Source: Yaniella flava | Lineage (GTDB): Bacteria > Actinomycetota > Actinomycetes > Actinomycetales > Micrococcaceae | Reading direction: 5' to 3' | Length of the DNA stretch: 64,000 bases | NCBI RefSeq assembly: GCF_039529295.1 | Contig: NZ_BAAAMN010000008.1 | Location: 1-64,000 of the forward strand | Part shown: piece by piece, positions 42,511 through 50,955 of the stretch | How the letters are laid out: each line of letters begins with the position of its first letter | How positions within the stretch are numbered: the first letter of the stretch is position 1 | The notes under the pieces: generated by a model | What the model was told of the DNA's origin: nothing | Seen by the model: only the letters and a program-made list of their open reading frames with translations | Databases searched by the model: none | Position numbers and translations under genes: made by a program

Positions 42511-43604
42511 CCGTCTCCGACTTCGACGACTACCGGCCCGCACACGAGCCCCGTCGCAAAAAGAAACGCAACCGTCCGCCAGCTAAAGGTCGGCGACGCG
42601 GTGGCGGCGACGGTGGCCGTGAAGAACCGATGGTCGAAGACGTCGAATTCAGCGACTCCTATTACGGCCGACCCATCGTCAACCCCCCACCGTGGGACTA
42701 CAAAATCGCCGCCTACCTGTTTCTTGGTGGCATGGCCGGCGGGTCAGCCATGCTGGCCCTCGGAGCGGATGCGGCAGGGCTCGACAAGCTGCGTCGCAAC
42801 ACCAGGCTCACCGCCCTTGGCAGCACGATCGCGGGCACCGGATTTCTCATCCTCGACCTGGGACGCCCCGAACGCTTCTTGCACATGATGCGCACCTTCA
42901 AACCATCGTCGCCGATGAACATCGGTACCTGGATACTGGGTAGCTTCGGCACCGGCGCGGGCGTCGTTGCGGCCGTCGAAGTCGACAACATGACGGGACA
43001 GAAGCTCCCACTCGGACCGCTACGTTCGTTGTTGCAGTGCGCCGAGAAACCAGCGGGAGTGCTCACAGCGCTCATCGGTGCGCCCCTGGCGTCCTACACC
43101 GGTGCGCTCCTGGCCGACACTGCGGTGCCAACCTGGAATGCGGCCCGAGATAACCTGTCGTATCTGTTTGTGTCATCGGCTGCGATGGCCTCCTCCGGTG
43201 CGGCACTAGTTACCACGCCGACAGCCCAAACCCGCCCGGCCCGCGTGCTTGCGACCATCGGTGCAGCATCTGAACTGTACTTCAGCGAAAAACTCACCGA
43301 GCCCATGCACCCGGTGGAAGCCGAACCACTCAAAATGGGACGCCCCGGCATGAAACTGCGCTGGGCCAAACGTCTGACCATCGCCGGTGGGGTCGGGGCC
43401 GCACTGCTGAGTCGAAATCGGATAGCGGCCATCGCCTCGGGAGCAGCACTGGCCACAGCATCATTGTTGACCCGCTCGGCCATTTTGGAAGCCGGCATCG
43501 ACTCGACCAAAGACCCCCGTCACGTCGTGGAACCACAAAAAGCACGCCTGGAAGCACGACGAGAACAAGGCATCGTCGACGACTCGATCACCACCGTGGG
43601 CTAA
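42507..43604 (+). CDS. nrfD: NrfD-type membrane subunit
   Basis: Polysulfide-reductase NrfD family membrane protein (365 residues) that links the Fe-S subunit to the quinone pool. After a Lys/Arg-rich N-terminal tail (about residues 1-55) several hydrophobic helices follow, e.g. IAAYLFLGGMAGGSAMLAL, GSTIAGTGFLILDLGRPERF, IGTWILGSFGTGAGVVAAV and ATIGAASELYFSEKL. The GTG start overlaps the previous stop (GTGA). It converges on selD with overlapping stop codons. The long basic tail is unusual. Confidence 0.88.
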   Translation: MTVSDFDDYRPAHEPRRKKKRNRPPAKGRRRGGGDGGREEPMVEDVEFSDSYYGRPIVNPPPWDYKIAAYLFLGGMAGGSAMLALGADAAGLDKLRRNTRLTALGSTIAGTGFLILDLGRPERFLHMMRTFKPSSPMNIGTWILGSFGTGAGVVAAVEVDNMTGQKLPLGPLRSLLQCAEKPAGVLTALIGAPLASYTGALLADTAVPTWNAARDNLSYLFVSSAAMASSGAALVTTPTAQTRPARVLATIGAASELYFSEKLTEPMHPVEAEPLKMGRPGMKLRWAKRLTIAGGVGAALLSRNRIAAIASGAALATASLLTRSAILEAGIDSTKDPRHVVEPQKARLEARREQGIVDDSITTVG

Positions 43605-44602
43605 CGAACCTCCAGGGTCCCTGCACGATCCGTCGTATAGCCAACCACCGGGTGGCCCGGAAGTTCACCGACCACCAACAAACCACCTGAGGTTTGGGCA
43701 TCGGCCAGCAACAACAGGTCCTCTTCAGTGATGCCATTGCCGGTTTCAACGTCGTCGGCAACCCACTCGAGATTGCGTCGCGTACCGCCCGAAATATAGC
43801 CATCGCGTAGCGCCTCAGCTGCACCATCGACCAGTGGCACCGCATCTTTGTCGATGACCGCACCCGTATTCGACGCGCGCATCATCTTGTATAAGTGCCC
43901 TAACAAACCGAAACCAGTCACATCCGTGGCGGTTTTCAACCCGGCGGCCACGGCTTGTTCGGCCGCTGCCTTATTCAAGGCGGTCATCGTATCAATCGCT
44001 GCCTGGAAAACTTCCCCGGTCGCCTTATGCCGGTTATTCAACAGGCCCAGGCCGATCGGTTTGGTCAACGTCAGCGGCAATCCCGCCTCAGCGGTGTCGT
44101 TGCGCAACAACTGATCTGGCCTGGCGATACCGGTCACGGCCATCCCGTATTTCGGTTCGGGATCATCCACCGTATGCCCGCCAATCACCGGGCAACCGGC
44201 CTCTTTCCCAACGGCCAGCCCACCGGCCAGCACCTCGGCCATCATCTCGGCCGGGAGCACGCCGCGCGGCCACCCCATGAGATTAATGGCCACAATAGGA
44301 CTACCACCCATCGCATAGATATCACTGATCGCATTGGCCGCAGCAATCCGGCCCCAGTCATACGCCGAATCAACCACGGGAGTGAAGAAGTCTGCGGTCG
44401 ACAGAATCGCGGTGTCACCATCAATTCGCACGGCGGCCGCGTCATCGCCGTCATCAATACCGACGATGACGTGGTCATACTCCTGGCCTGCGAGGTTCGC
44501 AACAGCATCTTCGAGCTCACCCGGGGGGATTTTGCAGGCGCATCCGCCACCCGAGGCTGTGGTTGTTAAACGAGGGACTGTGTGCTCTAAAATCTCAGAC
44601 AT
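43601..44602 (-). CDS. selD: Selenide, water dikinase (selenophosphate synthetase)
   Basis: Makes selenophosphate, the selenium donor for Sec-tRNA. From ATG 44602 (GGGGG upstream) the product is 333 residues. The N-terminal catalytic loop is GGGCACKIPPGEL with the Cys-x-Cys-Lys arrangement, so this SelD uses Cys, not Sec, at the nucleophile position. Other motifs: TADFFTPVVDSAYDWGRIAA followed by ANAISDIYAMGG, and VIGGHTVDDPEPKYG. It is divergent from tRNA-Sec and selA and convergent with the formate dehydrogenase operon. Confidence 0.95.
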   Translation of the reverse strand: MSEILEHTVPRLTTTASGGGCACKIPPGELEDAVANLAGQEYDHVIVGIDDGDDAAAVRIDGDTAILSTADFFTPVVDSAYDWGRIAAANAISDIYAMGGSPIVAINLMGWPRGVLPAEMMAEVLAGGLAVGKEAGCPVIGGHTVDDPEPKYGMAVTGIARPDQLLRNDTAEAGLPLTLTKPIGLGLLNNRHKATGEVFQAAIDTMTALNKAAAEQAVAAGLKTATDVTGFGLLGHLYKMMRASNTGAVIDKDAVPLVDGAAEALRDGYISGGTRRNLEWVADDVETGNGITEEDLLLLADAQTSGGLLVVGELPGHPVVGYTTDRAGTLEVR

Positions 44603-44688
44603 GCCCCCAGTATAAGAACGCGGGCTGTGCTGCGATAGAGCCAGTGCGACAGTGCTGGGCGGTGGCAAACGTGATAGTTTGGTTTTTT

Positions 44689-44784
44689 GGAGGCGTCAGG
44701 GTTCCTGGTGGTCCCCGCGGTCTTCAAAACCGACGAGACCAAGTAGCTTGGTCTGGCGGGTTCGATTCCCGTCCGCCTCCGCCA
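44689..44784 (+). tRNA. selC: tRNA-Sec (anticodon TCA)
   Basis: The 96-base gene starts GGAGGCGTCAGGG and ends CCGTCCGCCTCCGCCA with an encoded CCA. The anticodon loop is CTTCAAA within a GGT/ACC stem. A long variable arm GACCAAG-TAG-CTTGGTC pairs perfectly over 7 bp, as in tRNA-Sec. The T-loop is TTCGATT. It lies 101 bp before selA and just after the divergent selD, so the whole selenocysteine set is together. Confidence 0.96.
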
Positions 44785-44822
44785 ATAATGCCACCGCAAT
44801 GACTGGCGACGCAGAGTTTTGT

Positions 44823-44873
44823 AACCGCACAGATTGGCAACCACAGCGTTTGGCAACCGCACAGATTGGCAAC
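44823..44873 (+). repeat. 19-bp direct repeat in the selA leader
   Basis: AACCGCACAGATTGGCAAC occurs at 44823-44841 and again at 44855-44873, with a period of 32 bp and a related TTGGCAACC between them. The repeats lie between tRNA-Sec and the selA ribosome site. They could bind a regulator or be a slippage product; no hairpin was obvious. Confidence 0.7.
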
Positions 44874-44885
44874 GAAAGGACCCCG

Positions 44886-46199
44886 GTGAGTTCAGATCCG
44901 CGCCGAGCCATCCCGTCCACCGATCGGCTCCTGGCGCTGTCCGAAGTCGTCGAAGCCGGTACCCGGTTGGGGTCACCGAAGATCCGTCGTATTATTTCAG
45001 ACGTGCAGGCTGCTGCACGTCGCGGAGACCTTGCCCCAGCAGACGTGACGCCACGCGTTGTGGCGGCTGTTCAGACCGCACAGACCACCGAACTGTCACC
45101 GGCACTCAATGCCACCGGCGTCATCATACACACCAACTTGGGGCGCGCTCCCCTAGCCGCTGCGGCCCGCGAGGCCCTGGCTGCTGCCGCCGGTTACGTG
45201 GACCTTGAACTCGACCTCGCCGACGGCAAACGCGCCAAGCGGGGCACGTGGGCAAAAACCGCCCTGTTGGCCAGGGCGCCCAATGCCGAAGACGCGCTGA
45301 TCGTTAACAACGGCGCCGCGGCCTTATCGCTTGCCACCACGGCACTTTCGGTTGGAGAATCCCGGCCAGAGGTGGTGATCAGTCGTGGCGAACTGGTCGA
45401 AATTGGTGCCGGATTTCGACTCCCCGACCTCATCACTTCCACGGGGGTACAGCTCACCGAAGTCGGCACCACCAATCGGACCAACCTCGACGACTACCGC
45501 AACGCCATCGGAGCCAACACCGGGGCCCTGCTGAAAGTGCATCCGTCGAATTACTGGATCGGCGGGTTTAACGCAACGGTCCCCACCAAAGCACTGGCCA
45601 ACCTGGCGGCAGCACATCAGGTTCCGTTGATCGTAGATGTGGGGTCGGGGCTATTCGAACCAGACCCGGTCTTGCCTGACGAGCCGACGATTTCGCAGGC
45701 GTTGGCCGACGGGGCAGATGTCGTGATCGCCAGTGGGGACAAACTCTTAGGCGGTCCCCAGGCCGGTTTGTTGCTGGGCAAGGCTGACGTAATCGCCCAA
45801 TTGGCCAAACACCCCTTGGCTCGGGCATTTCGCGCCGATAAATTTGCGCTTGCCGCGTTGGAAGCCACACTCAATGCCCCATCGACACCGGTCCATGATG
45901 CACTGCACGCTGATGCCAGCGAACTGCTCGAACGCACGCAACGGATCGCGACTGCCATCGACGCCGAGGTCGTGCCCCACGAAGGGCGAGTCGGCGGTGG
46001 TGGAGGTGTCGGTGTCCCGATCCATGGATGGGCGCTGAGCTTGGAAGAACACTTCGCCGAGCCGCTTCGCACCGGCAACCCGGCGATCCTCCCCCGGGTC
46101 GCCGATGGACGCTGCCTGGTTGATCTACGCTGCGTGCCGCCAGCCGACGACCAAGTCATCATCCAGCGTCTGAGCGAGATCGTTGAGGTGCAGCGTTGA
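44886..46199 (+). CDS. selA: L-seryl-tRNA(Sec) selenium transferase
   Basis: PLP enzyme converting Ser-tRNA(Sec) to Sec-tRNA(Sec). The 437-residue product begins MSSDPRRAIPSTDRLLALSE at a GTG with GAAAGGACCCC upstream. Family motifs: NATGVIIHTNLGRAPLA, LIVNNGAAALSLATTALS, EVGTTNRTNLDDY and the PLP lysine in VIASGDKLLGGPQAGLLLG. The open frame upstream overlaps tRNA-Sec and is not coding. The stop overlaps the selB start (TTGA). Confidence 0.96.
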   Translation: MSSDPRRAIPSTDRLLALSEVVEAGTRLGSPKIRRIISDVQAAARRGDLAPADVTPRVVAAVQTAQTTELSPALNATGVIIHTNLGRAPLAAAAREALAAAAGYVDLELDLADGKRAKRGTWAKTALLARAPNAEDALIVNNGAAALSLATTALSVGESRPEVVISRGELVEIGAGFRLPDLITSTGVQLTEVGTTNRTNLDDYRNAIGANTGALLKVHPSNYWIGGFNATVPTKALANLAAAHQVPLIVDVGSGLFEPDPVLPDEPTISQALADGADVVIASGDKLLGGPQAGLLLGKADVIAQLAKHPLARAFRADKFALAALEATLNAPSTPVHDALHADASELLERTQRIATAIDAEVVPHEGRVGGGGGVGVPIHGWALSLEEHFAEPLRTGNPAILPRVADGRCLVDLRCVPPADDQVIIQRLSEIVEVQR

Positions 46200-47992
46200 C
46201 AGACCAGTTTGTGATCGCCACCGCCGGACACGTGGATCACGGCAAATCTGCCTTGGTACAGGCTTTGTCCGGAACCGAGACTGACCGCTGGGCCGAAGAA
46301 CGCGAGCGCGGTTTGACCATCGATCTCGGCTTTGCCGAAATGGCGTTGCCCTCGGGCCGGTCGGTGTCGTTCGTGGATGTGCCAGGTCACGAACGGTTCG
46401 TCGGCAACATGTTGGCCGGTCTTGGCCCAGCCCCGATCGTCTGTCTGGTGGTTGCTGCCGATGAGGGCTGGCAAGCGCAGACCTCCGAGCACCGCGATGC
46501 GATCAAGGCGCTTGGGATCAGCACCGGCATCGTGGTCATTTCGCGGCTCGATCTGGCGCCCGAGAGCATCGATGCGGTCACGGCCCAAATCCGACACGAA
46601 CTGGCTGATACCGCACTAGCACAGGCGCCAATCGTTGCAACGTCGGCTATGGAGCAGGCCGGATTGGATGAACTCCGAGGCGTACTGGATGAAGTGCTCG
46701 ACACGCTGCCGACTCCCGATACCACCGCGCCGATTCGATTTTGGGTTGACCGGTCATTCGCCGTCAAAGGGGCGGGCACCGTGGTCACCGGGACCCTTGC
46801 GACCGGCACCCTGCGCTACAACGACCAGCTCCAATTGGCCGGCGAGTCCGCCACGGAAGTGACGGTCCGCAACCTGCAAAGCCATGGCAGCTCCGCCACG
46901 GAACTCAGCCCGGTCACCCGTGCCGCAGTGAATTTACGTGGAATTGCGGTCGAGGATGTTGCCCGCGGCGATGTGTTGGTCGCGCCGGCAGCATCGTTCA
47001 CCACCGATATCGTGGATGTAGCCGGCACACCCGAAGTGGATTTCACCGCATTACCCCAACAATTCTCGGTCCACCTTGGCACTGCGACCGTCTATGCACA
47101 CTGTCGACCACTGGGACCGGATTTCGCCCGGCTGACCCTGGACCGGGCCCTGCCGTTACACATCGGGGACCGATTTATTTTGCGCGGCACCGGACAGCAT
47201 CTCATCGCCGGTGGAGCGACCGTGGTCGATGTCGACCCACCGGCCCTGCGGCGGCGCGGGGCGGCGAAGCGCCGCGCCGAAACTCTTGCCGACCTACGAC
47301 CTGAGGATCATTTGCGCCTCGAAGTGCAGCGTCGTGGTGCGGCGGTCAAGACGACCGTTACCGCGATGGGTATCCCGGTGCCCGATCCCCTACCGGACAC
47401 CGTGCTGGACCACGACCGGTGGTATGTCGACCGGCAGGCGCTGGCGACATGGGCCCAGCAACTCCGCGACACCGTAGCCGCACACTATGATCGTGACCCC
47501 AGCGCCGGCGGGATAACCCAGCAGGCTGCGGTCAACGTCCTGGCACTACCCGAGCGCAGTTTGCTACCCCTGGTCGTGAAACAGGCCAAGCTCGAGCAGG
47601 CTGCCGGGCGGATTGCTGATCCGGTCCTGCAACCCACCCTGGGTGCGGCTGAATCCAAGGTGGCTGAACTCGAGCGGCGTTTTGTCCAGGAGCCATTCGC
47701 CGCGCCCACCGCAGATGAGCTCGCAGCACTGGGCCTGGGTGATAAGGAACTGGCCGCAGCAGCCCAACAACAACGTGTCCTGCGCTTGGACGACAATATC
47801 GTGCTGAGTCCCAAGACGCCGGCCTTGGCCATGCGCAAGATCGTACAGTTGGAGCAACCGTTCACCGTCTCTGCGGCACGTCAGACGCTGGGCACCACAC
47901 GACGGACACTCATCCCGCTGTTGGAACATTTGGATGCACGCGGCTGGACACAACGGTTGGATGGCAATGTGCGCACGGTGACCGGTCGGTAG
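46196..47992 (+). CDS. selB: Selenocysteine-specific elongation factor
   Basis: GTPase that delivers Sec-tRNA to UGA codons next to a SECIS element. The 598-residue product has G1 AGHVDHGKSALVQAL, the switch ERERGLTIDLGFAEM, G3 DVPGHERFVG, translation-factor beta barrels, and C-terminal winged helices that bind the SECIS (about residues 400-598, ending TLIPLLEHLDARGWTQRL). The TTG start overlaps the selA stop. With selA, selC and selD this completes the pathway for the formate dehydrogenase encoded 5 kb upstream. Confidence 0.96.
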   Translation: MTDQFVIATAGHVDHGKSALVQALSGTETDRWAEERERGLTIDLGFAEMALPSGRSVSFVDVPGHERFVGNMLAGLGPAPIVCLVVAADEGWQAQTSEHRDAIKALGISTGIVVISRLDLAPESIDAVTAQIRHELADTALAQAPIVATSAMEQAGLDELRGVLDEVLDTLPTPDTTAPIRFWVDRSFAVKGAGTVVTGTLATGTLRYNDQLQLAGESATEVTVRNLQSHGSSATELSPVTRAAVNLRGIAVEDVARGDVLVAPAASFTTDIVDVAGTPEVDFTALPQQFSVHLGTATVYAHCRPLGPDFARLTLDRALPLHIGDRFILRGTGQHLIAGGATVVDVDPPALRRRGAAKRRAETLADLRPEDHLRLEVQRRGAAVKTTVTAMGIPVPDPLPDTVLDHDRWYVDRQALATWAQQLRDTVAAHYDRDPSAGGITQQAAVNVLALPERSLLPLVVKQAKLEQAAGRIADPVLQPTLGAAESKVAELERRFVQEPFAAPTADELAALGLGDKELAAAAQQQRVLRLDDNIVLSPKTPALAMRKIVQLEQPFTVSAARQTLGTTRRTLIPLLEHLDARGWTQRLDGNVRTVTGR

Positions 47993-48034
47993 CGGTCATT
48001 GCGCACTTCGACAAACTCACAATACGTCAATGGC

Positions 48035-48052
48035 ATTTCGTATACGATTGAG
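48035..48052. promoter_or_regulatory. Second TCGTATACGA operator, before hpaH
   Basis: TCGTATACGA (48038-48047) is identical to the core of the palindrome at 7432-7453 and is followed by TTGAG in both places. It lies 32 bp before the hpaH ATG. The flanking arms are less symmetric here. Since the only GntR gene in sight is inside the other hpa operon, the site is probably bound by that regulator. Confidence 0.72.
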
Positions 48053-48079
48053 ACAGGCTTTTTCTACTCAAGGAGTCCG

Positions 48080-48865
48080 ATGTTAGACCACGAAACACAC
48101 GTCAAAATTGCAGACGAACTACACCAGGCCAACATTGACCGCAAACCGGTCCCGCTGCTGACCAAGCGCTATCCCGATATGGTGATCGAAGATTCCTACG
48201 CCATCCAGAAGATCTGGGCGGATCGCCAAATCGAAACCGGTCGTCGCAACGCTGGCCACAAAATCGGGCTGACCTCCAAGGCGATGCAAGATGCAACCGG
48301 CATCGACGAACCAGACTACGGCGTGATCTTTGACGACCAGGTCTTCGAATCCGGTCACGTTTTCGAATGGAAGCAATATACCCATCCGCGTATCGAAATA
48401 GAACTCGCCTTCGTGCTGAAGGATGACCTGCGTGGGCCAAACGTCAACATCTTCGATGTACTGCGTGCCACCGAATACGTCACGCCGGCGCTGGAAGTTC
48501 TCGACGCCCACATCGAAATGGAAGGCCGCACGATTGTCGACACCATTTCGGATAACGCTGCCCTGGGTGCGATGGTACTGGGTGGCAGCCCGATGAAACC
48601 AGAAGACGTCGATCTGCGCTGGGTTGGCGGTGCGCTGTGGCGCAACCAGGAAATCATGGAGACCGGTCTTTCTGCGGGCATCCTGGGCCACCCGGCCAAT
48701 GGTGTGCACTGGCTTGCGAATCGTTTGGCTGGACACGATGACTACCTGGAGGCCGGCGAAATGATCCTGGCCGGTTCGTTCACGCGCTACATGTGGGTCT
48801 ATCAGGGCGATACGGTCTTTGCCGATTTCGGTCCGCTCGGCACCATCGGCGTCCAGTTCGACTAA
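48080..48865 (+). CDS. hpaH: 2-oxohept-4-ene-1,7-dioate hydratase
   Basis: Hydratase of homoprotocatechuate degradation acting before the HpaI aldolase. The 261-residue product has family features KIGLTSKAMQDATGIDEPDY, HPRIEIELAFVLKDDL, YVTPALEVLDAHIE and NAALGAMVLGG. AAGGAGTCCG precedes ATG 48080. It is followed by hpaI after 28 bp, and the pair is separated by 36 kb from the other hpa genes. Confidence 0.92.
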   Translation: MLDHETHVKIADELHQANIDRKPVPLLTKRYPDMVIEDSYAIQKIWADRQIETGRRNAGHKIGLTSKAMQDATGIDEPDYGVIFDDQVFESGHVFEWKQYTHPRIEIELAFVLKDDLRGPNVNIFDVLRATEYVTPALEVLDAHIEMEGRTIVDTISDNAALGAMVLGGSPMKPEDVDLRWVGGALWRNQEIMETGLSAGILGHPANGVHWLANRLAGHDDYLEAGEMILAGSFTRYMWVYQGDTVFADFGPLGTIGVQFD

Positions 48866-48893
48866 CCACCAGCACCAGAAAGGGATTTTCAGT

Positions 48894-49706
48894 ATGGCTT
48901 TAGTACCTCGCCCATCATTCAAAACACTATTTACCGATGCAGCACAGCAGGACCGCAACCGTGCGGCAGCCGGCATGTTCTTGTCTTCCGGTGATGCCAC
49001 CGTGGCCGAAATTGCCGCCGGGGCCGACATGGACTACTTGCTCATTGACGCCGAACACTCCCCCTTGAGCCTGGAATCCGTCCAAGCACAGTTGCGGGTC
49101 ATTGCAGGCTATTCCTCGATTCCGGTCGTTCGTGTACCAGAAAATGACTCGCGCATTATTAAACAGTTCCTCGATCTAGGCGCCCAGTCGCTGATCATTC
49201 CGATGATCTTCACCCCCGAAGACGCAGCGAAAGCCGCCGCCGCGGTCGCATACCCATCGGAGGGCACCCGAGGCATCGGTTCGGCGCTGGCTCGTTCCGG
49301 TGCGTGGGGTCGCTATCCCGAGTATCTGACGACGGCACGTGACACGATCACGTTGATCATTCAGATCGAGACGGCCGAAGCGGTTGAGCACATCGATGAC
49401 ATCCTCGCGATCGAGGGCATCGACGGGATCTTTATTGGCCCTTCGGATCTGTCGGCATCCATGGGATACCTGGGGCAGCAGAACCACCCGGATGTAGTGA
49501 AGGCCGCCAAGGACGTGATCGCCAAGGCAACAGCTGCGGGCAAGATCGCCGGCGTTAACGCGTTCAACCCGGATCAGGCCGCGGACTATGTGGCTGCCGG
49601 CGCTGACTTCGTCAATGTTGGCGCCGATGTTGCCCTGTTGGCCCGTGCGACCGAGCAGCTTGCGGCCAAGTGGACCAGTACCGAAACGGAAACCACCAGC
49701 TACTAA
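48894..49706 (+). CDS. hpaI: 4-hydroxy-2-oxoheptanedioate aldolase (HpcH/HpaI family)
   Basis: Class II aldolase yielding pyruvate and succinate semialdehyde in the last step of the pathway. 270 residues. Motifs: DYLLIDAEHSPLSLESVQAQ, LGAQSLIIPMIFTPEDA, IIQIETAEAVEHIDDI (metal Glu) and GIDGIFIGPSDLSASMGY (metal Asp). AAAGGG lies before the ATG. Second gene of the hpaHI operon. Confidence 0.93.
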   Translation: MALVPRPSFKTLFTDAAQQDRNRAAAGMFLSSGDATVAEIAAGADMDYLLIDAEHSPLSLESVQAQLRVIAGYSSIPVVRVPENDSRIIKQFLDLGAQSLIIPMIFTPEDAAKAAAAVAYPSEGTRGIGSALARSGAWGRYPEYLTTARDTITLIIQIETAEAVEHIDDILAIEGIDGIFIGPSDLSASMGYLGQQNHPDVVKAAKDVIAKATAAGKIAGVNAFNPDQAADYVAAGADFVNVGADVALLARATEQLAAKWTSTETETTSY

Positions 49707-49724
49707 TTCCCGATGCAGGGTCCG

Positions 49725-50384
49725 CTACAACCGTGCGGCCACTGCATCTCGGATTCGCTGTAAATCGACCGTGCCGGGGCAGGCGGTGGCCACCACCCAA
49801 TGATGCGGGATGATCTGGGTCTGCGGATCCAGATCATAGTCCCGGCAAATTTGGGTGCACAGGTCAATCGAGATGTCGTACGTCGAGCTAGATGGCGCAC
49901 GATCAGGATCAGCCGAGTGTTCGATGCCGATGCTGCGCTGGTTCATCGGGAAATCCCCGGCGTGCCAGGCGGTATTCATTTCACTGACGTACTGATGCAG
50001 CGCCCCTTCCCCGATACCATAGTGTGCACTGACCCCGGACGACGAATTCGCAAAGGTGGCATCAGCGGCCGCCAGCGTTCCGACGATGTAGTGAATGACA
50101 ATGCGGTCAACGGCGGTGCCACCTCGTCCGCCGGTGTAATTTTCGGTGTGCTTCCAGATCGGCTGCATGGATCACAACCCCTTTCCGAGGGGGCAACCAA
50201 GCTGGTTGGCCGGATTCTGTTGTTTGGCTGTTTGGTCATAGGTGGTGCCATGGCCCAGCGGTTGCTCAGCGGTCTCGGCCGCCAGGTCTGCTGCGTTGGC
50301 ACCGGGCGCCATGACGAGGCCCGCTGTTGCCGTTGCGGCGGATGCGGCACCCAGGACAAATAATCTCCGTCGTGAAAGTTCCAT
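49725..50384 (-). pseudogene. Tat-exported N-acetylmuramoyl-L-alanine amidase with an in-frame TGA
   Basis: From ATG 50384 the frame gives a twin-arginine signal MELSRRRLFVLGAASAATAT ending near PGANA. After CPLGKGL a TGA (50174-50172) occurs and the same frame continues SMQPIWKHTENYTGGRGG into a complete Amidase_2 domain (IVIHYIVGTL, SAHYGIGEGALHQYVSEMNT followed by AWHAGD, SIGIEHSAD, IIPHHWVVATACPGTVDL) to 49725. A one-base change would restore a 219-residue exported amidase. Sec insertion is formally possible in this genome but unlikely for this family. An internal start at ATG 50168 would make a leaderless cytoplasmic amidase. Confidence 0.75.
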
Positions 50385-50522
50385 GTGAGCCAGGCTAATC
50401 ACCAGGGAAATCCCTGCGCAAGAAATGCCACATGAACTTCGTGTAAACCCACACGAGGTTCGGTATCCTAAGCTGAAGAACACCTTGTCAACGCACCTAC
50501 CCGGTCGTGAAAGAAGCACTGC

Positions 50523-50954
50523 ATGAGCATTTGGTTTGATCAGCCCACGTTAGAAGATATCGCGAAGCTCAACGACGGGACCGTCGGCGAAGTGCTCGGG
50601 ATCGAATTCACCCACATCGGTGAAGACTACCTGGATGCTCAAGTCACCGTCGATGAGCGTGTCCTGCAACCAGCCGGTATCCTTCACGGCGGGGTCTCGG
50701 TCGTTCTTGCCGAATCCGTGTGCTCGATTGCCGCGACCATGACCGTTGATTCGACGAAACAGTACGTGGTCGGTCAGGAAATTAACGCCAACCATATTCG
50801 CCCGGGTTTGTCCGGTGATGTCATTACCGCCCGGGGGACGCCGATTTCCCGTGGCCGACGATCCCAGGTCTGGGATATCCGCTTGCATAATCAGGACGGG
50901 AAACTGGTGTGCATTTCACGGTGCACGATGGCAGTGTTGGACCATGCCGAATAA
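50523..50954 (+). CDS. Hotdog-fold thioesterase (PaaI/MenI-like)
   Basis: 143-residue thioesterase. The family signature is in LQPAGILHGGVSVVLAES, with the catalytic acid in VLAESVCSIAA, and NANHIRPGLSGDVITARGTP. GAAAGAAGCACTGC precedes the ATG. Substrates of close families are DHNA-CoA (menaquinone synthesis) or aromatic acyl-CoA; sequence alone does not decide. The next gene begins within 2 bp of its stop. Confidence 0.85.
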   Translation: MSIWFDQPTLEDIAKLNDGTVGEVLGIEFTHIGEDYLDAQVTVDERVLQPAGILHGGVSVVLAESVCSIAATMTVDSTKQYVVGQEINANHIRPGLSGDVITARGTPISRGRRSQVWDIRLHNQDGKLVCISRCTMAVLDHAE

Positions 50955-50955
50955 T

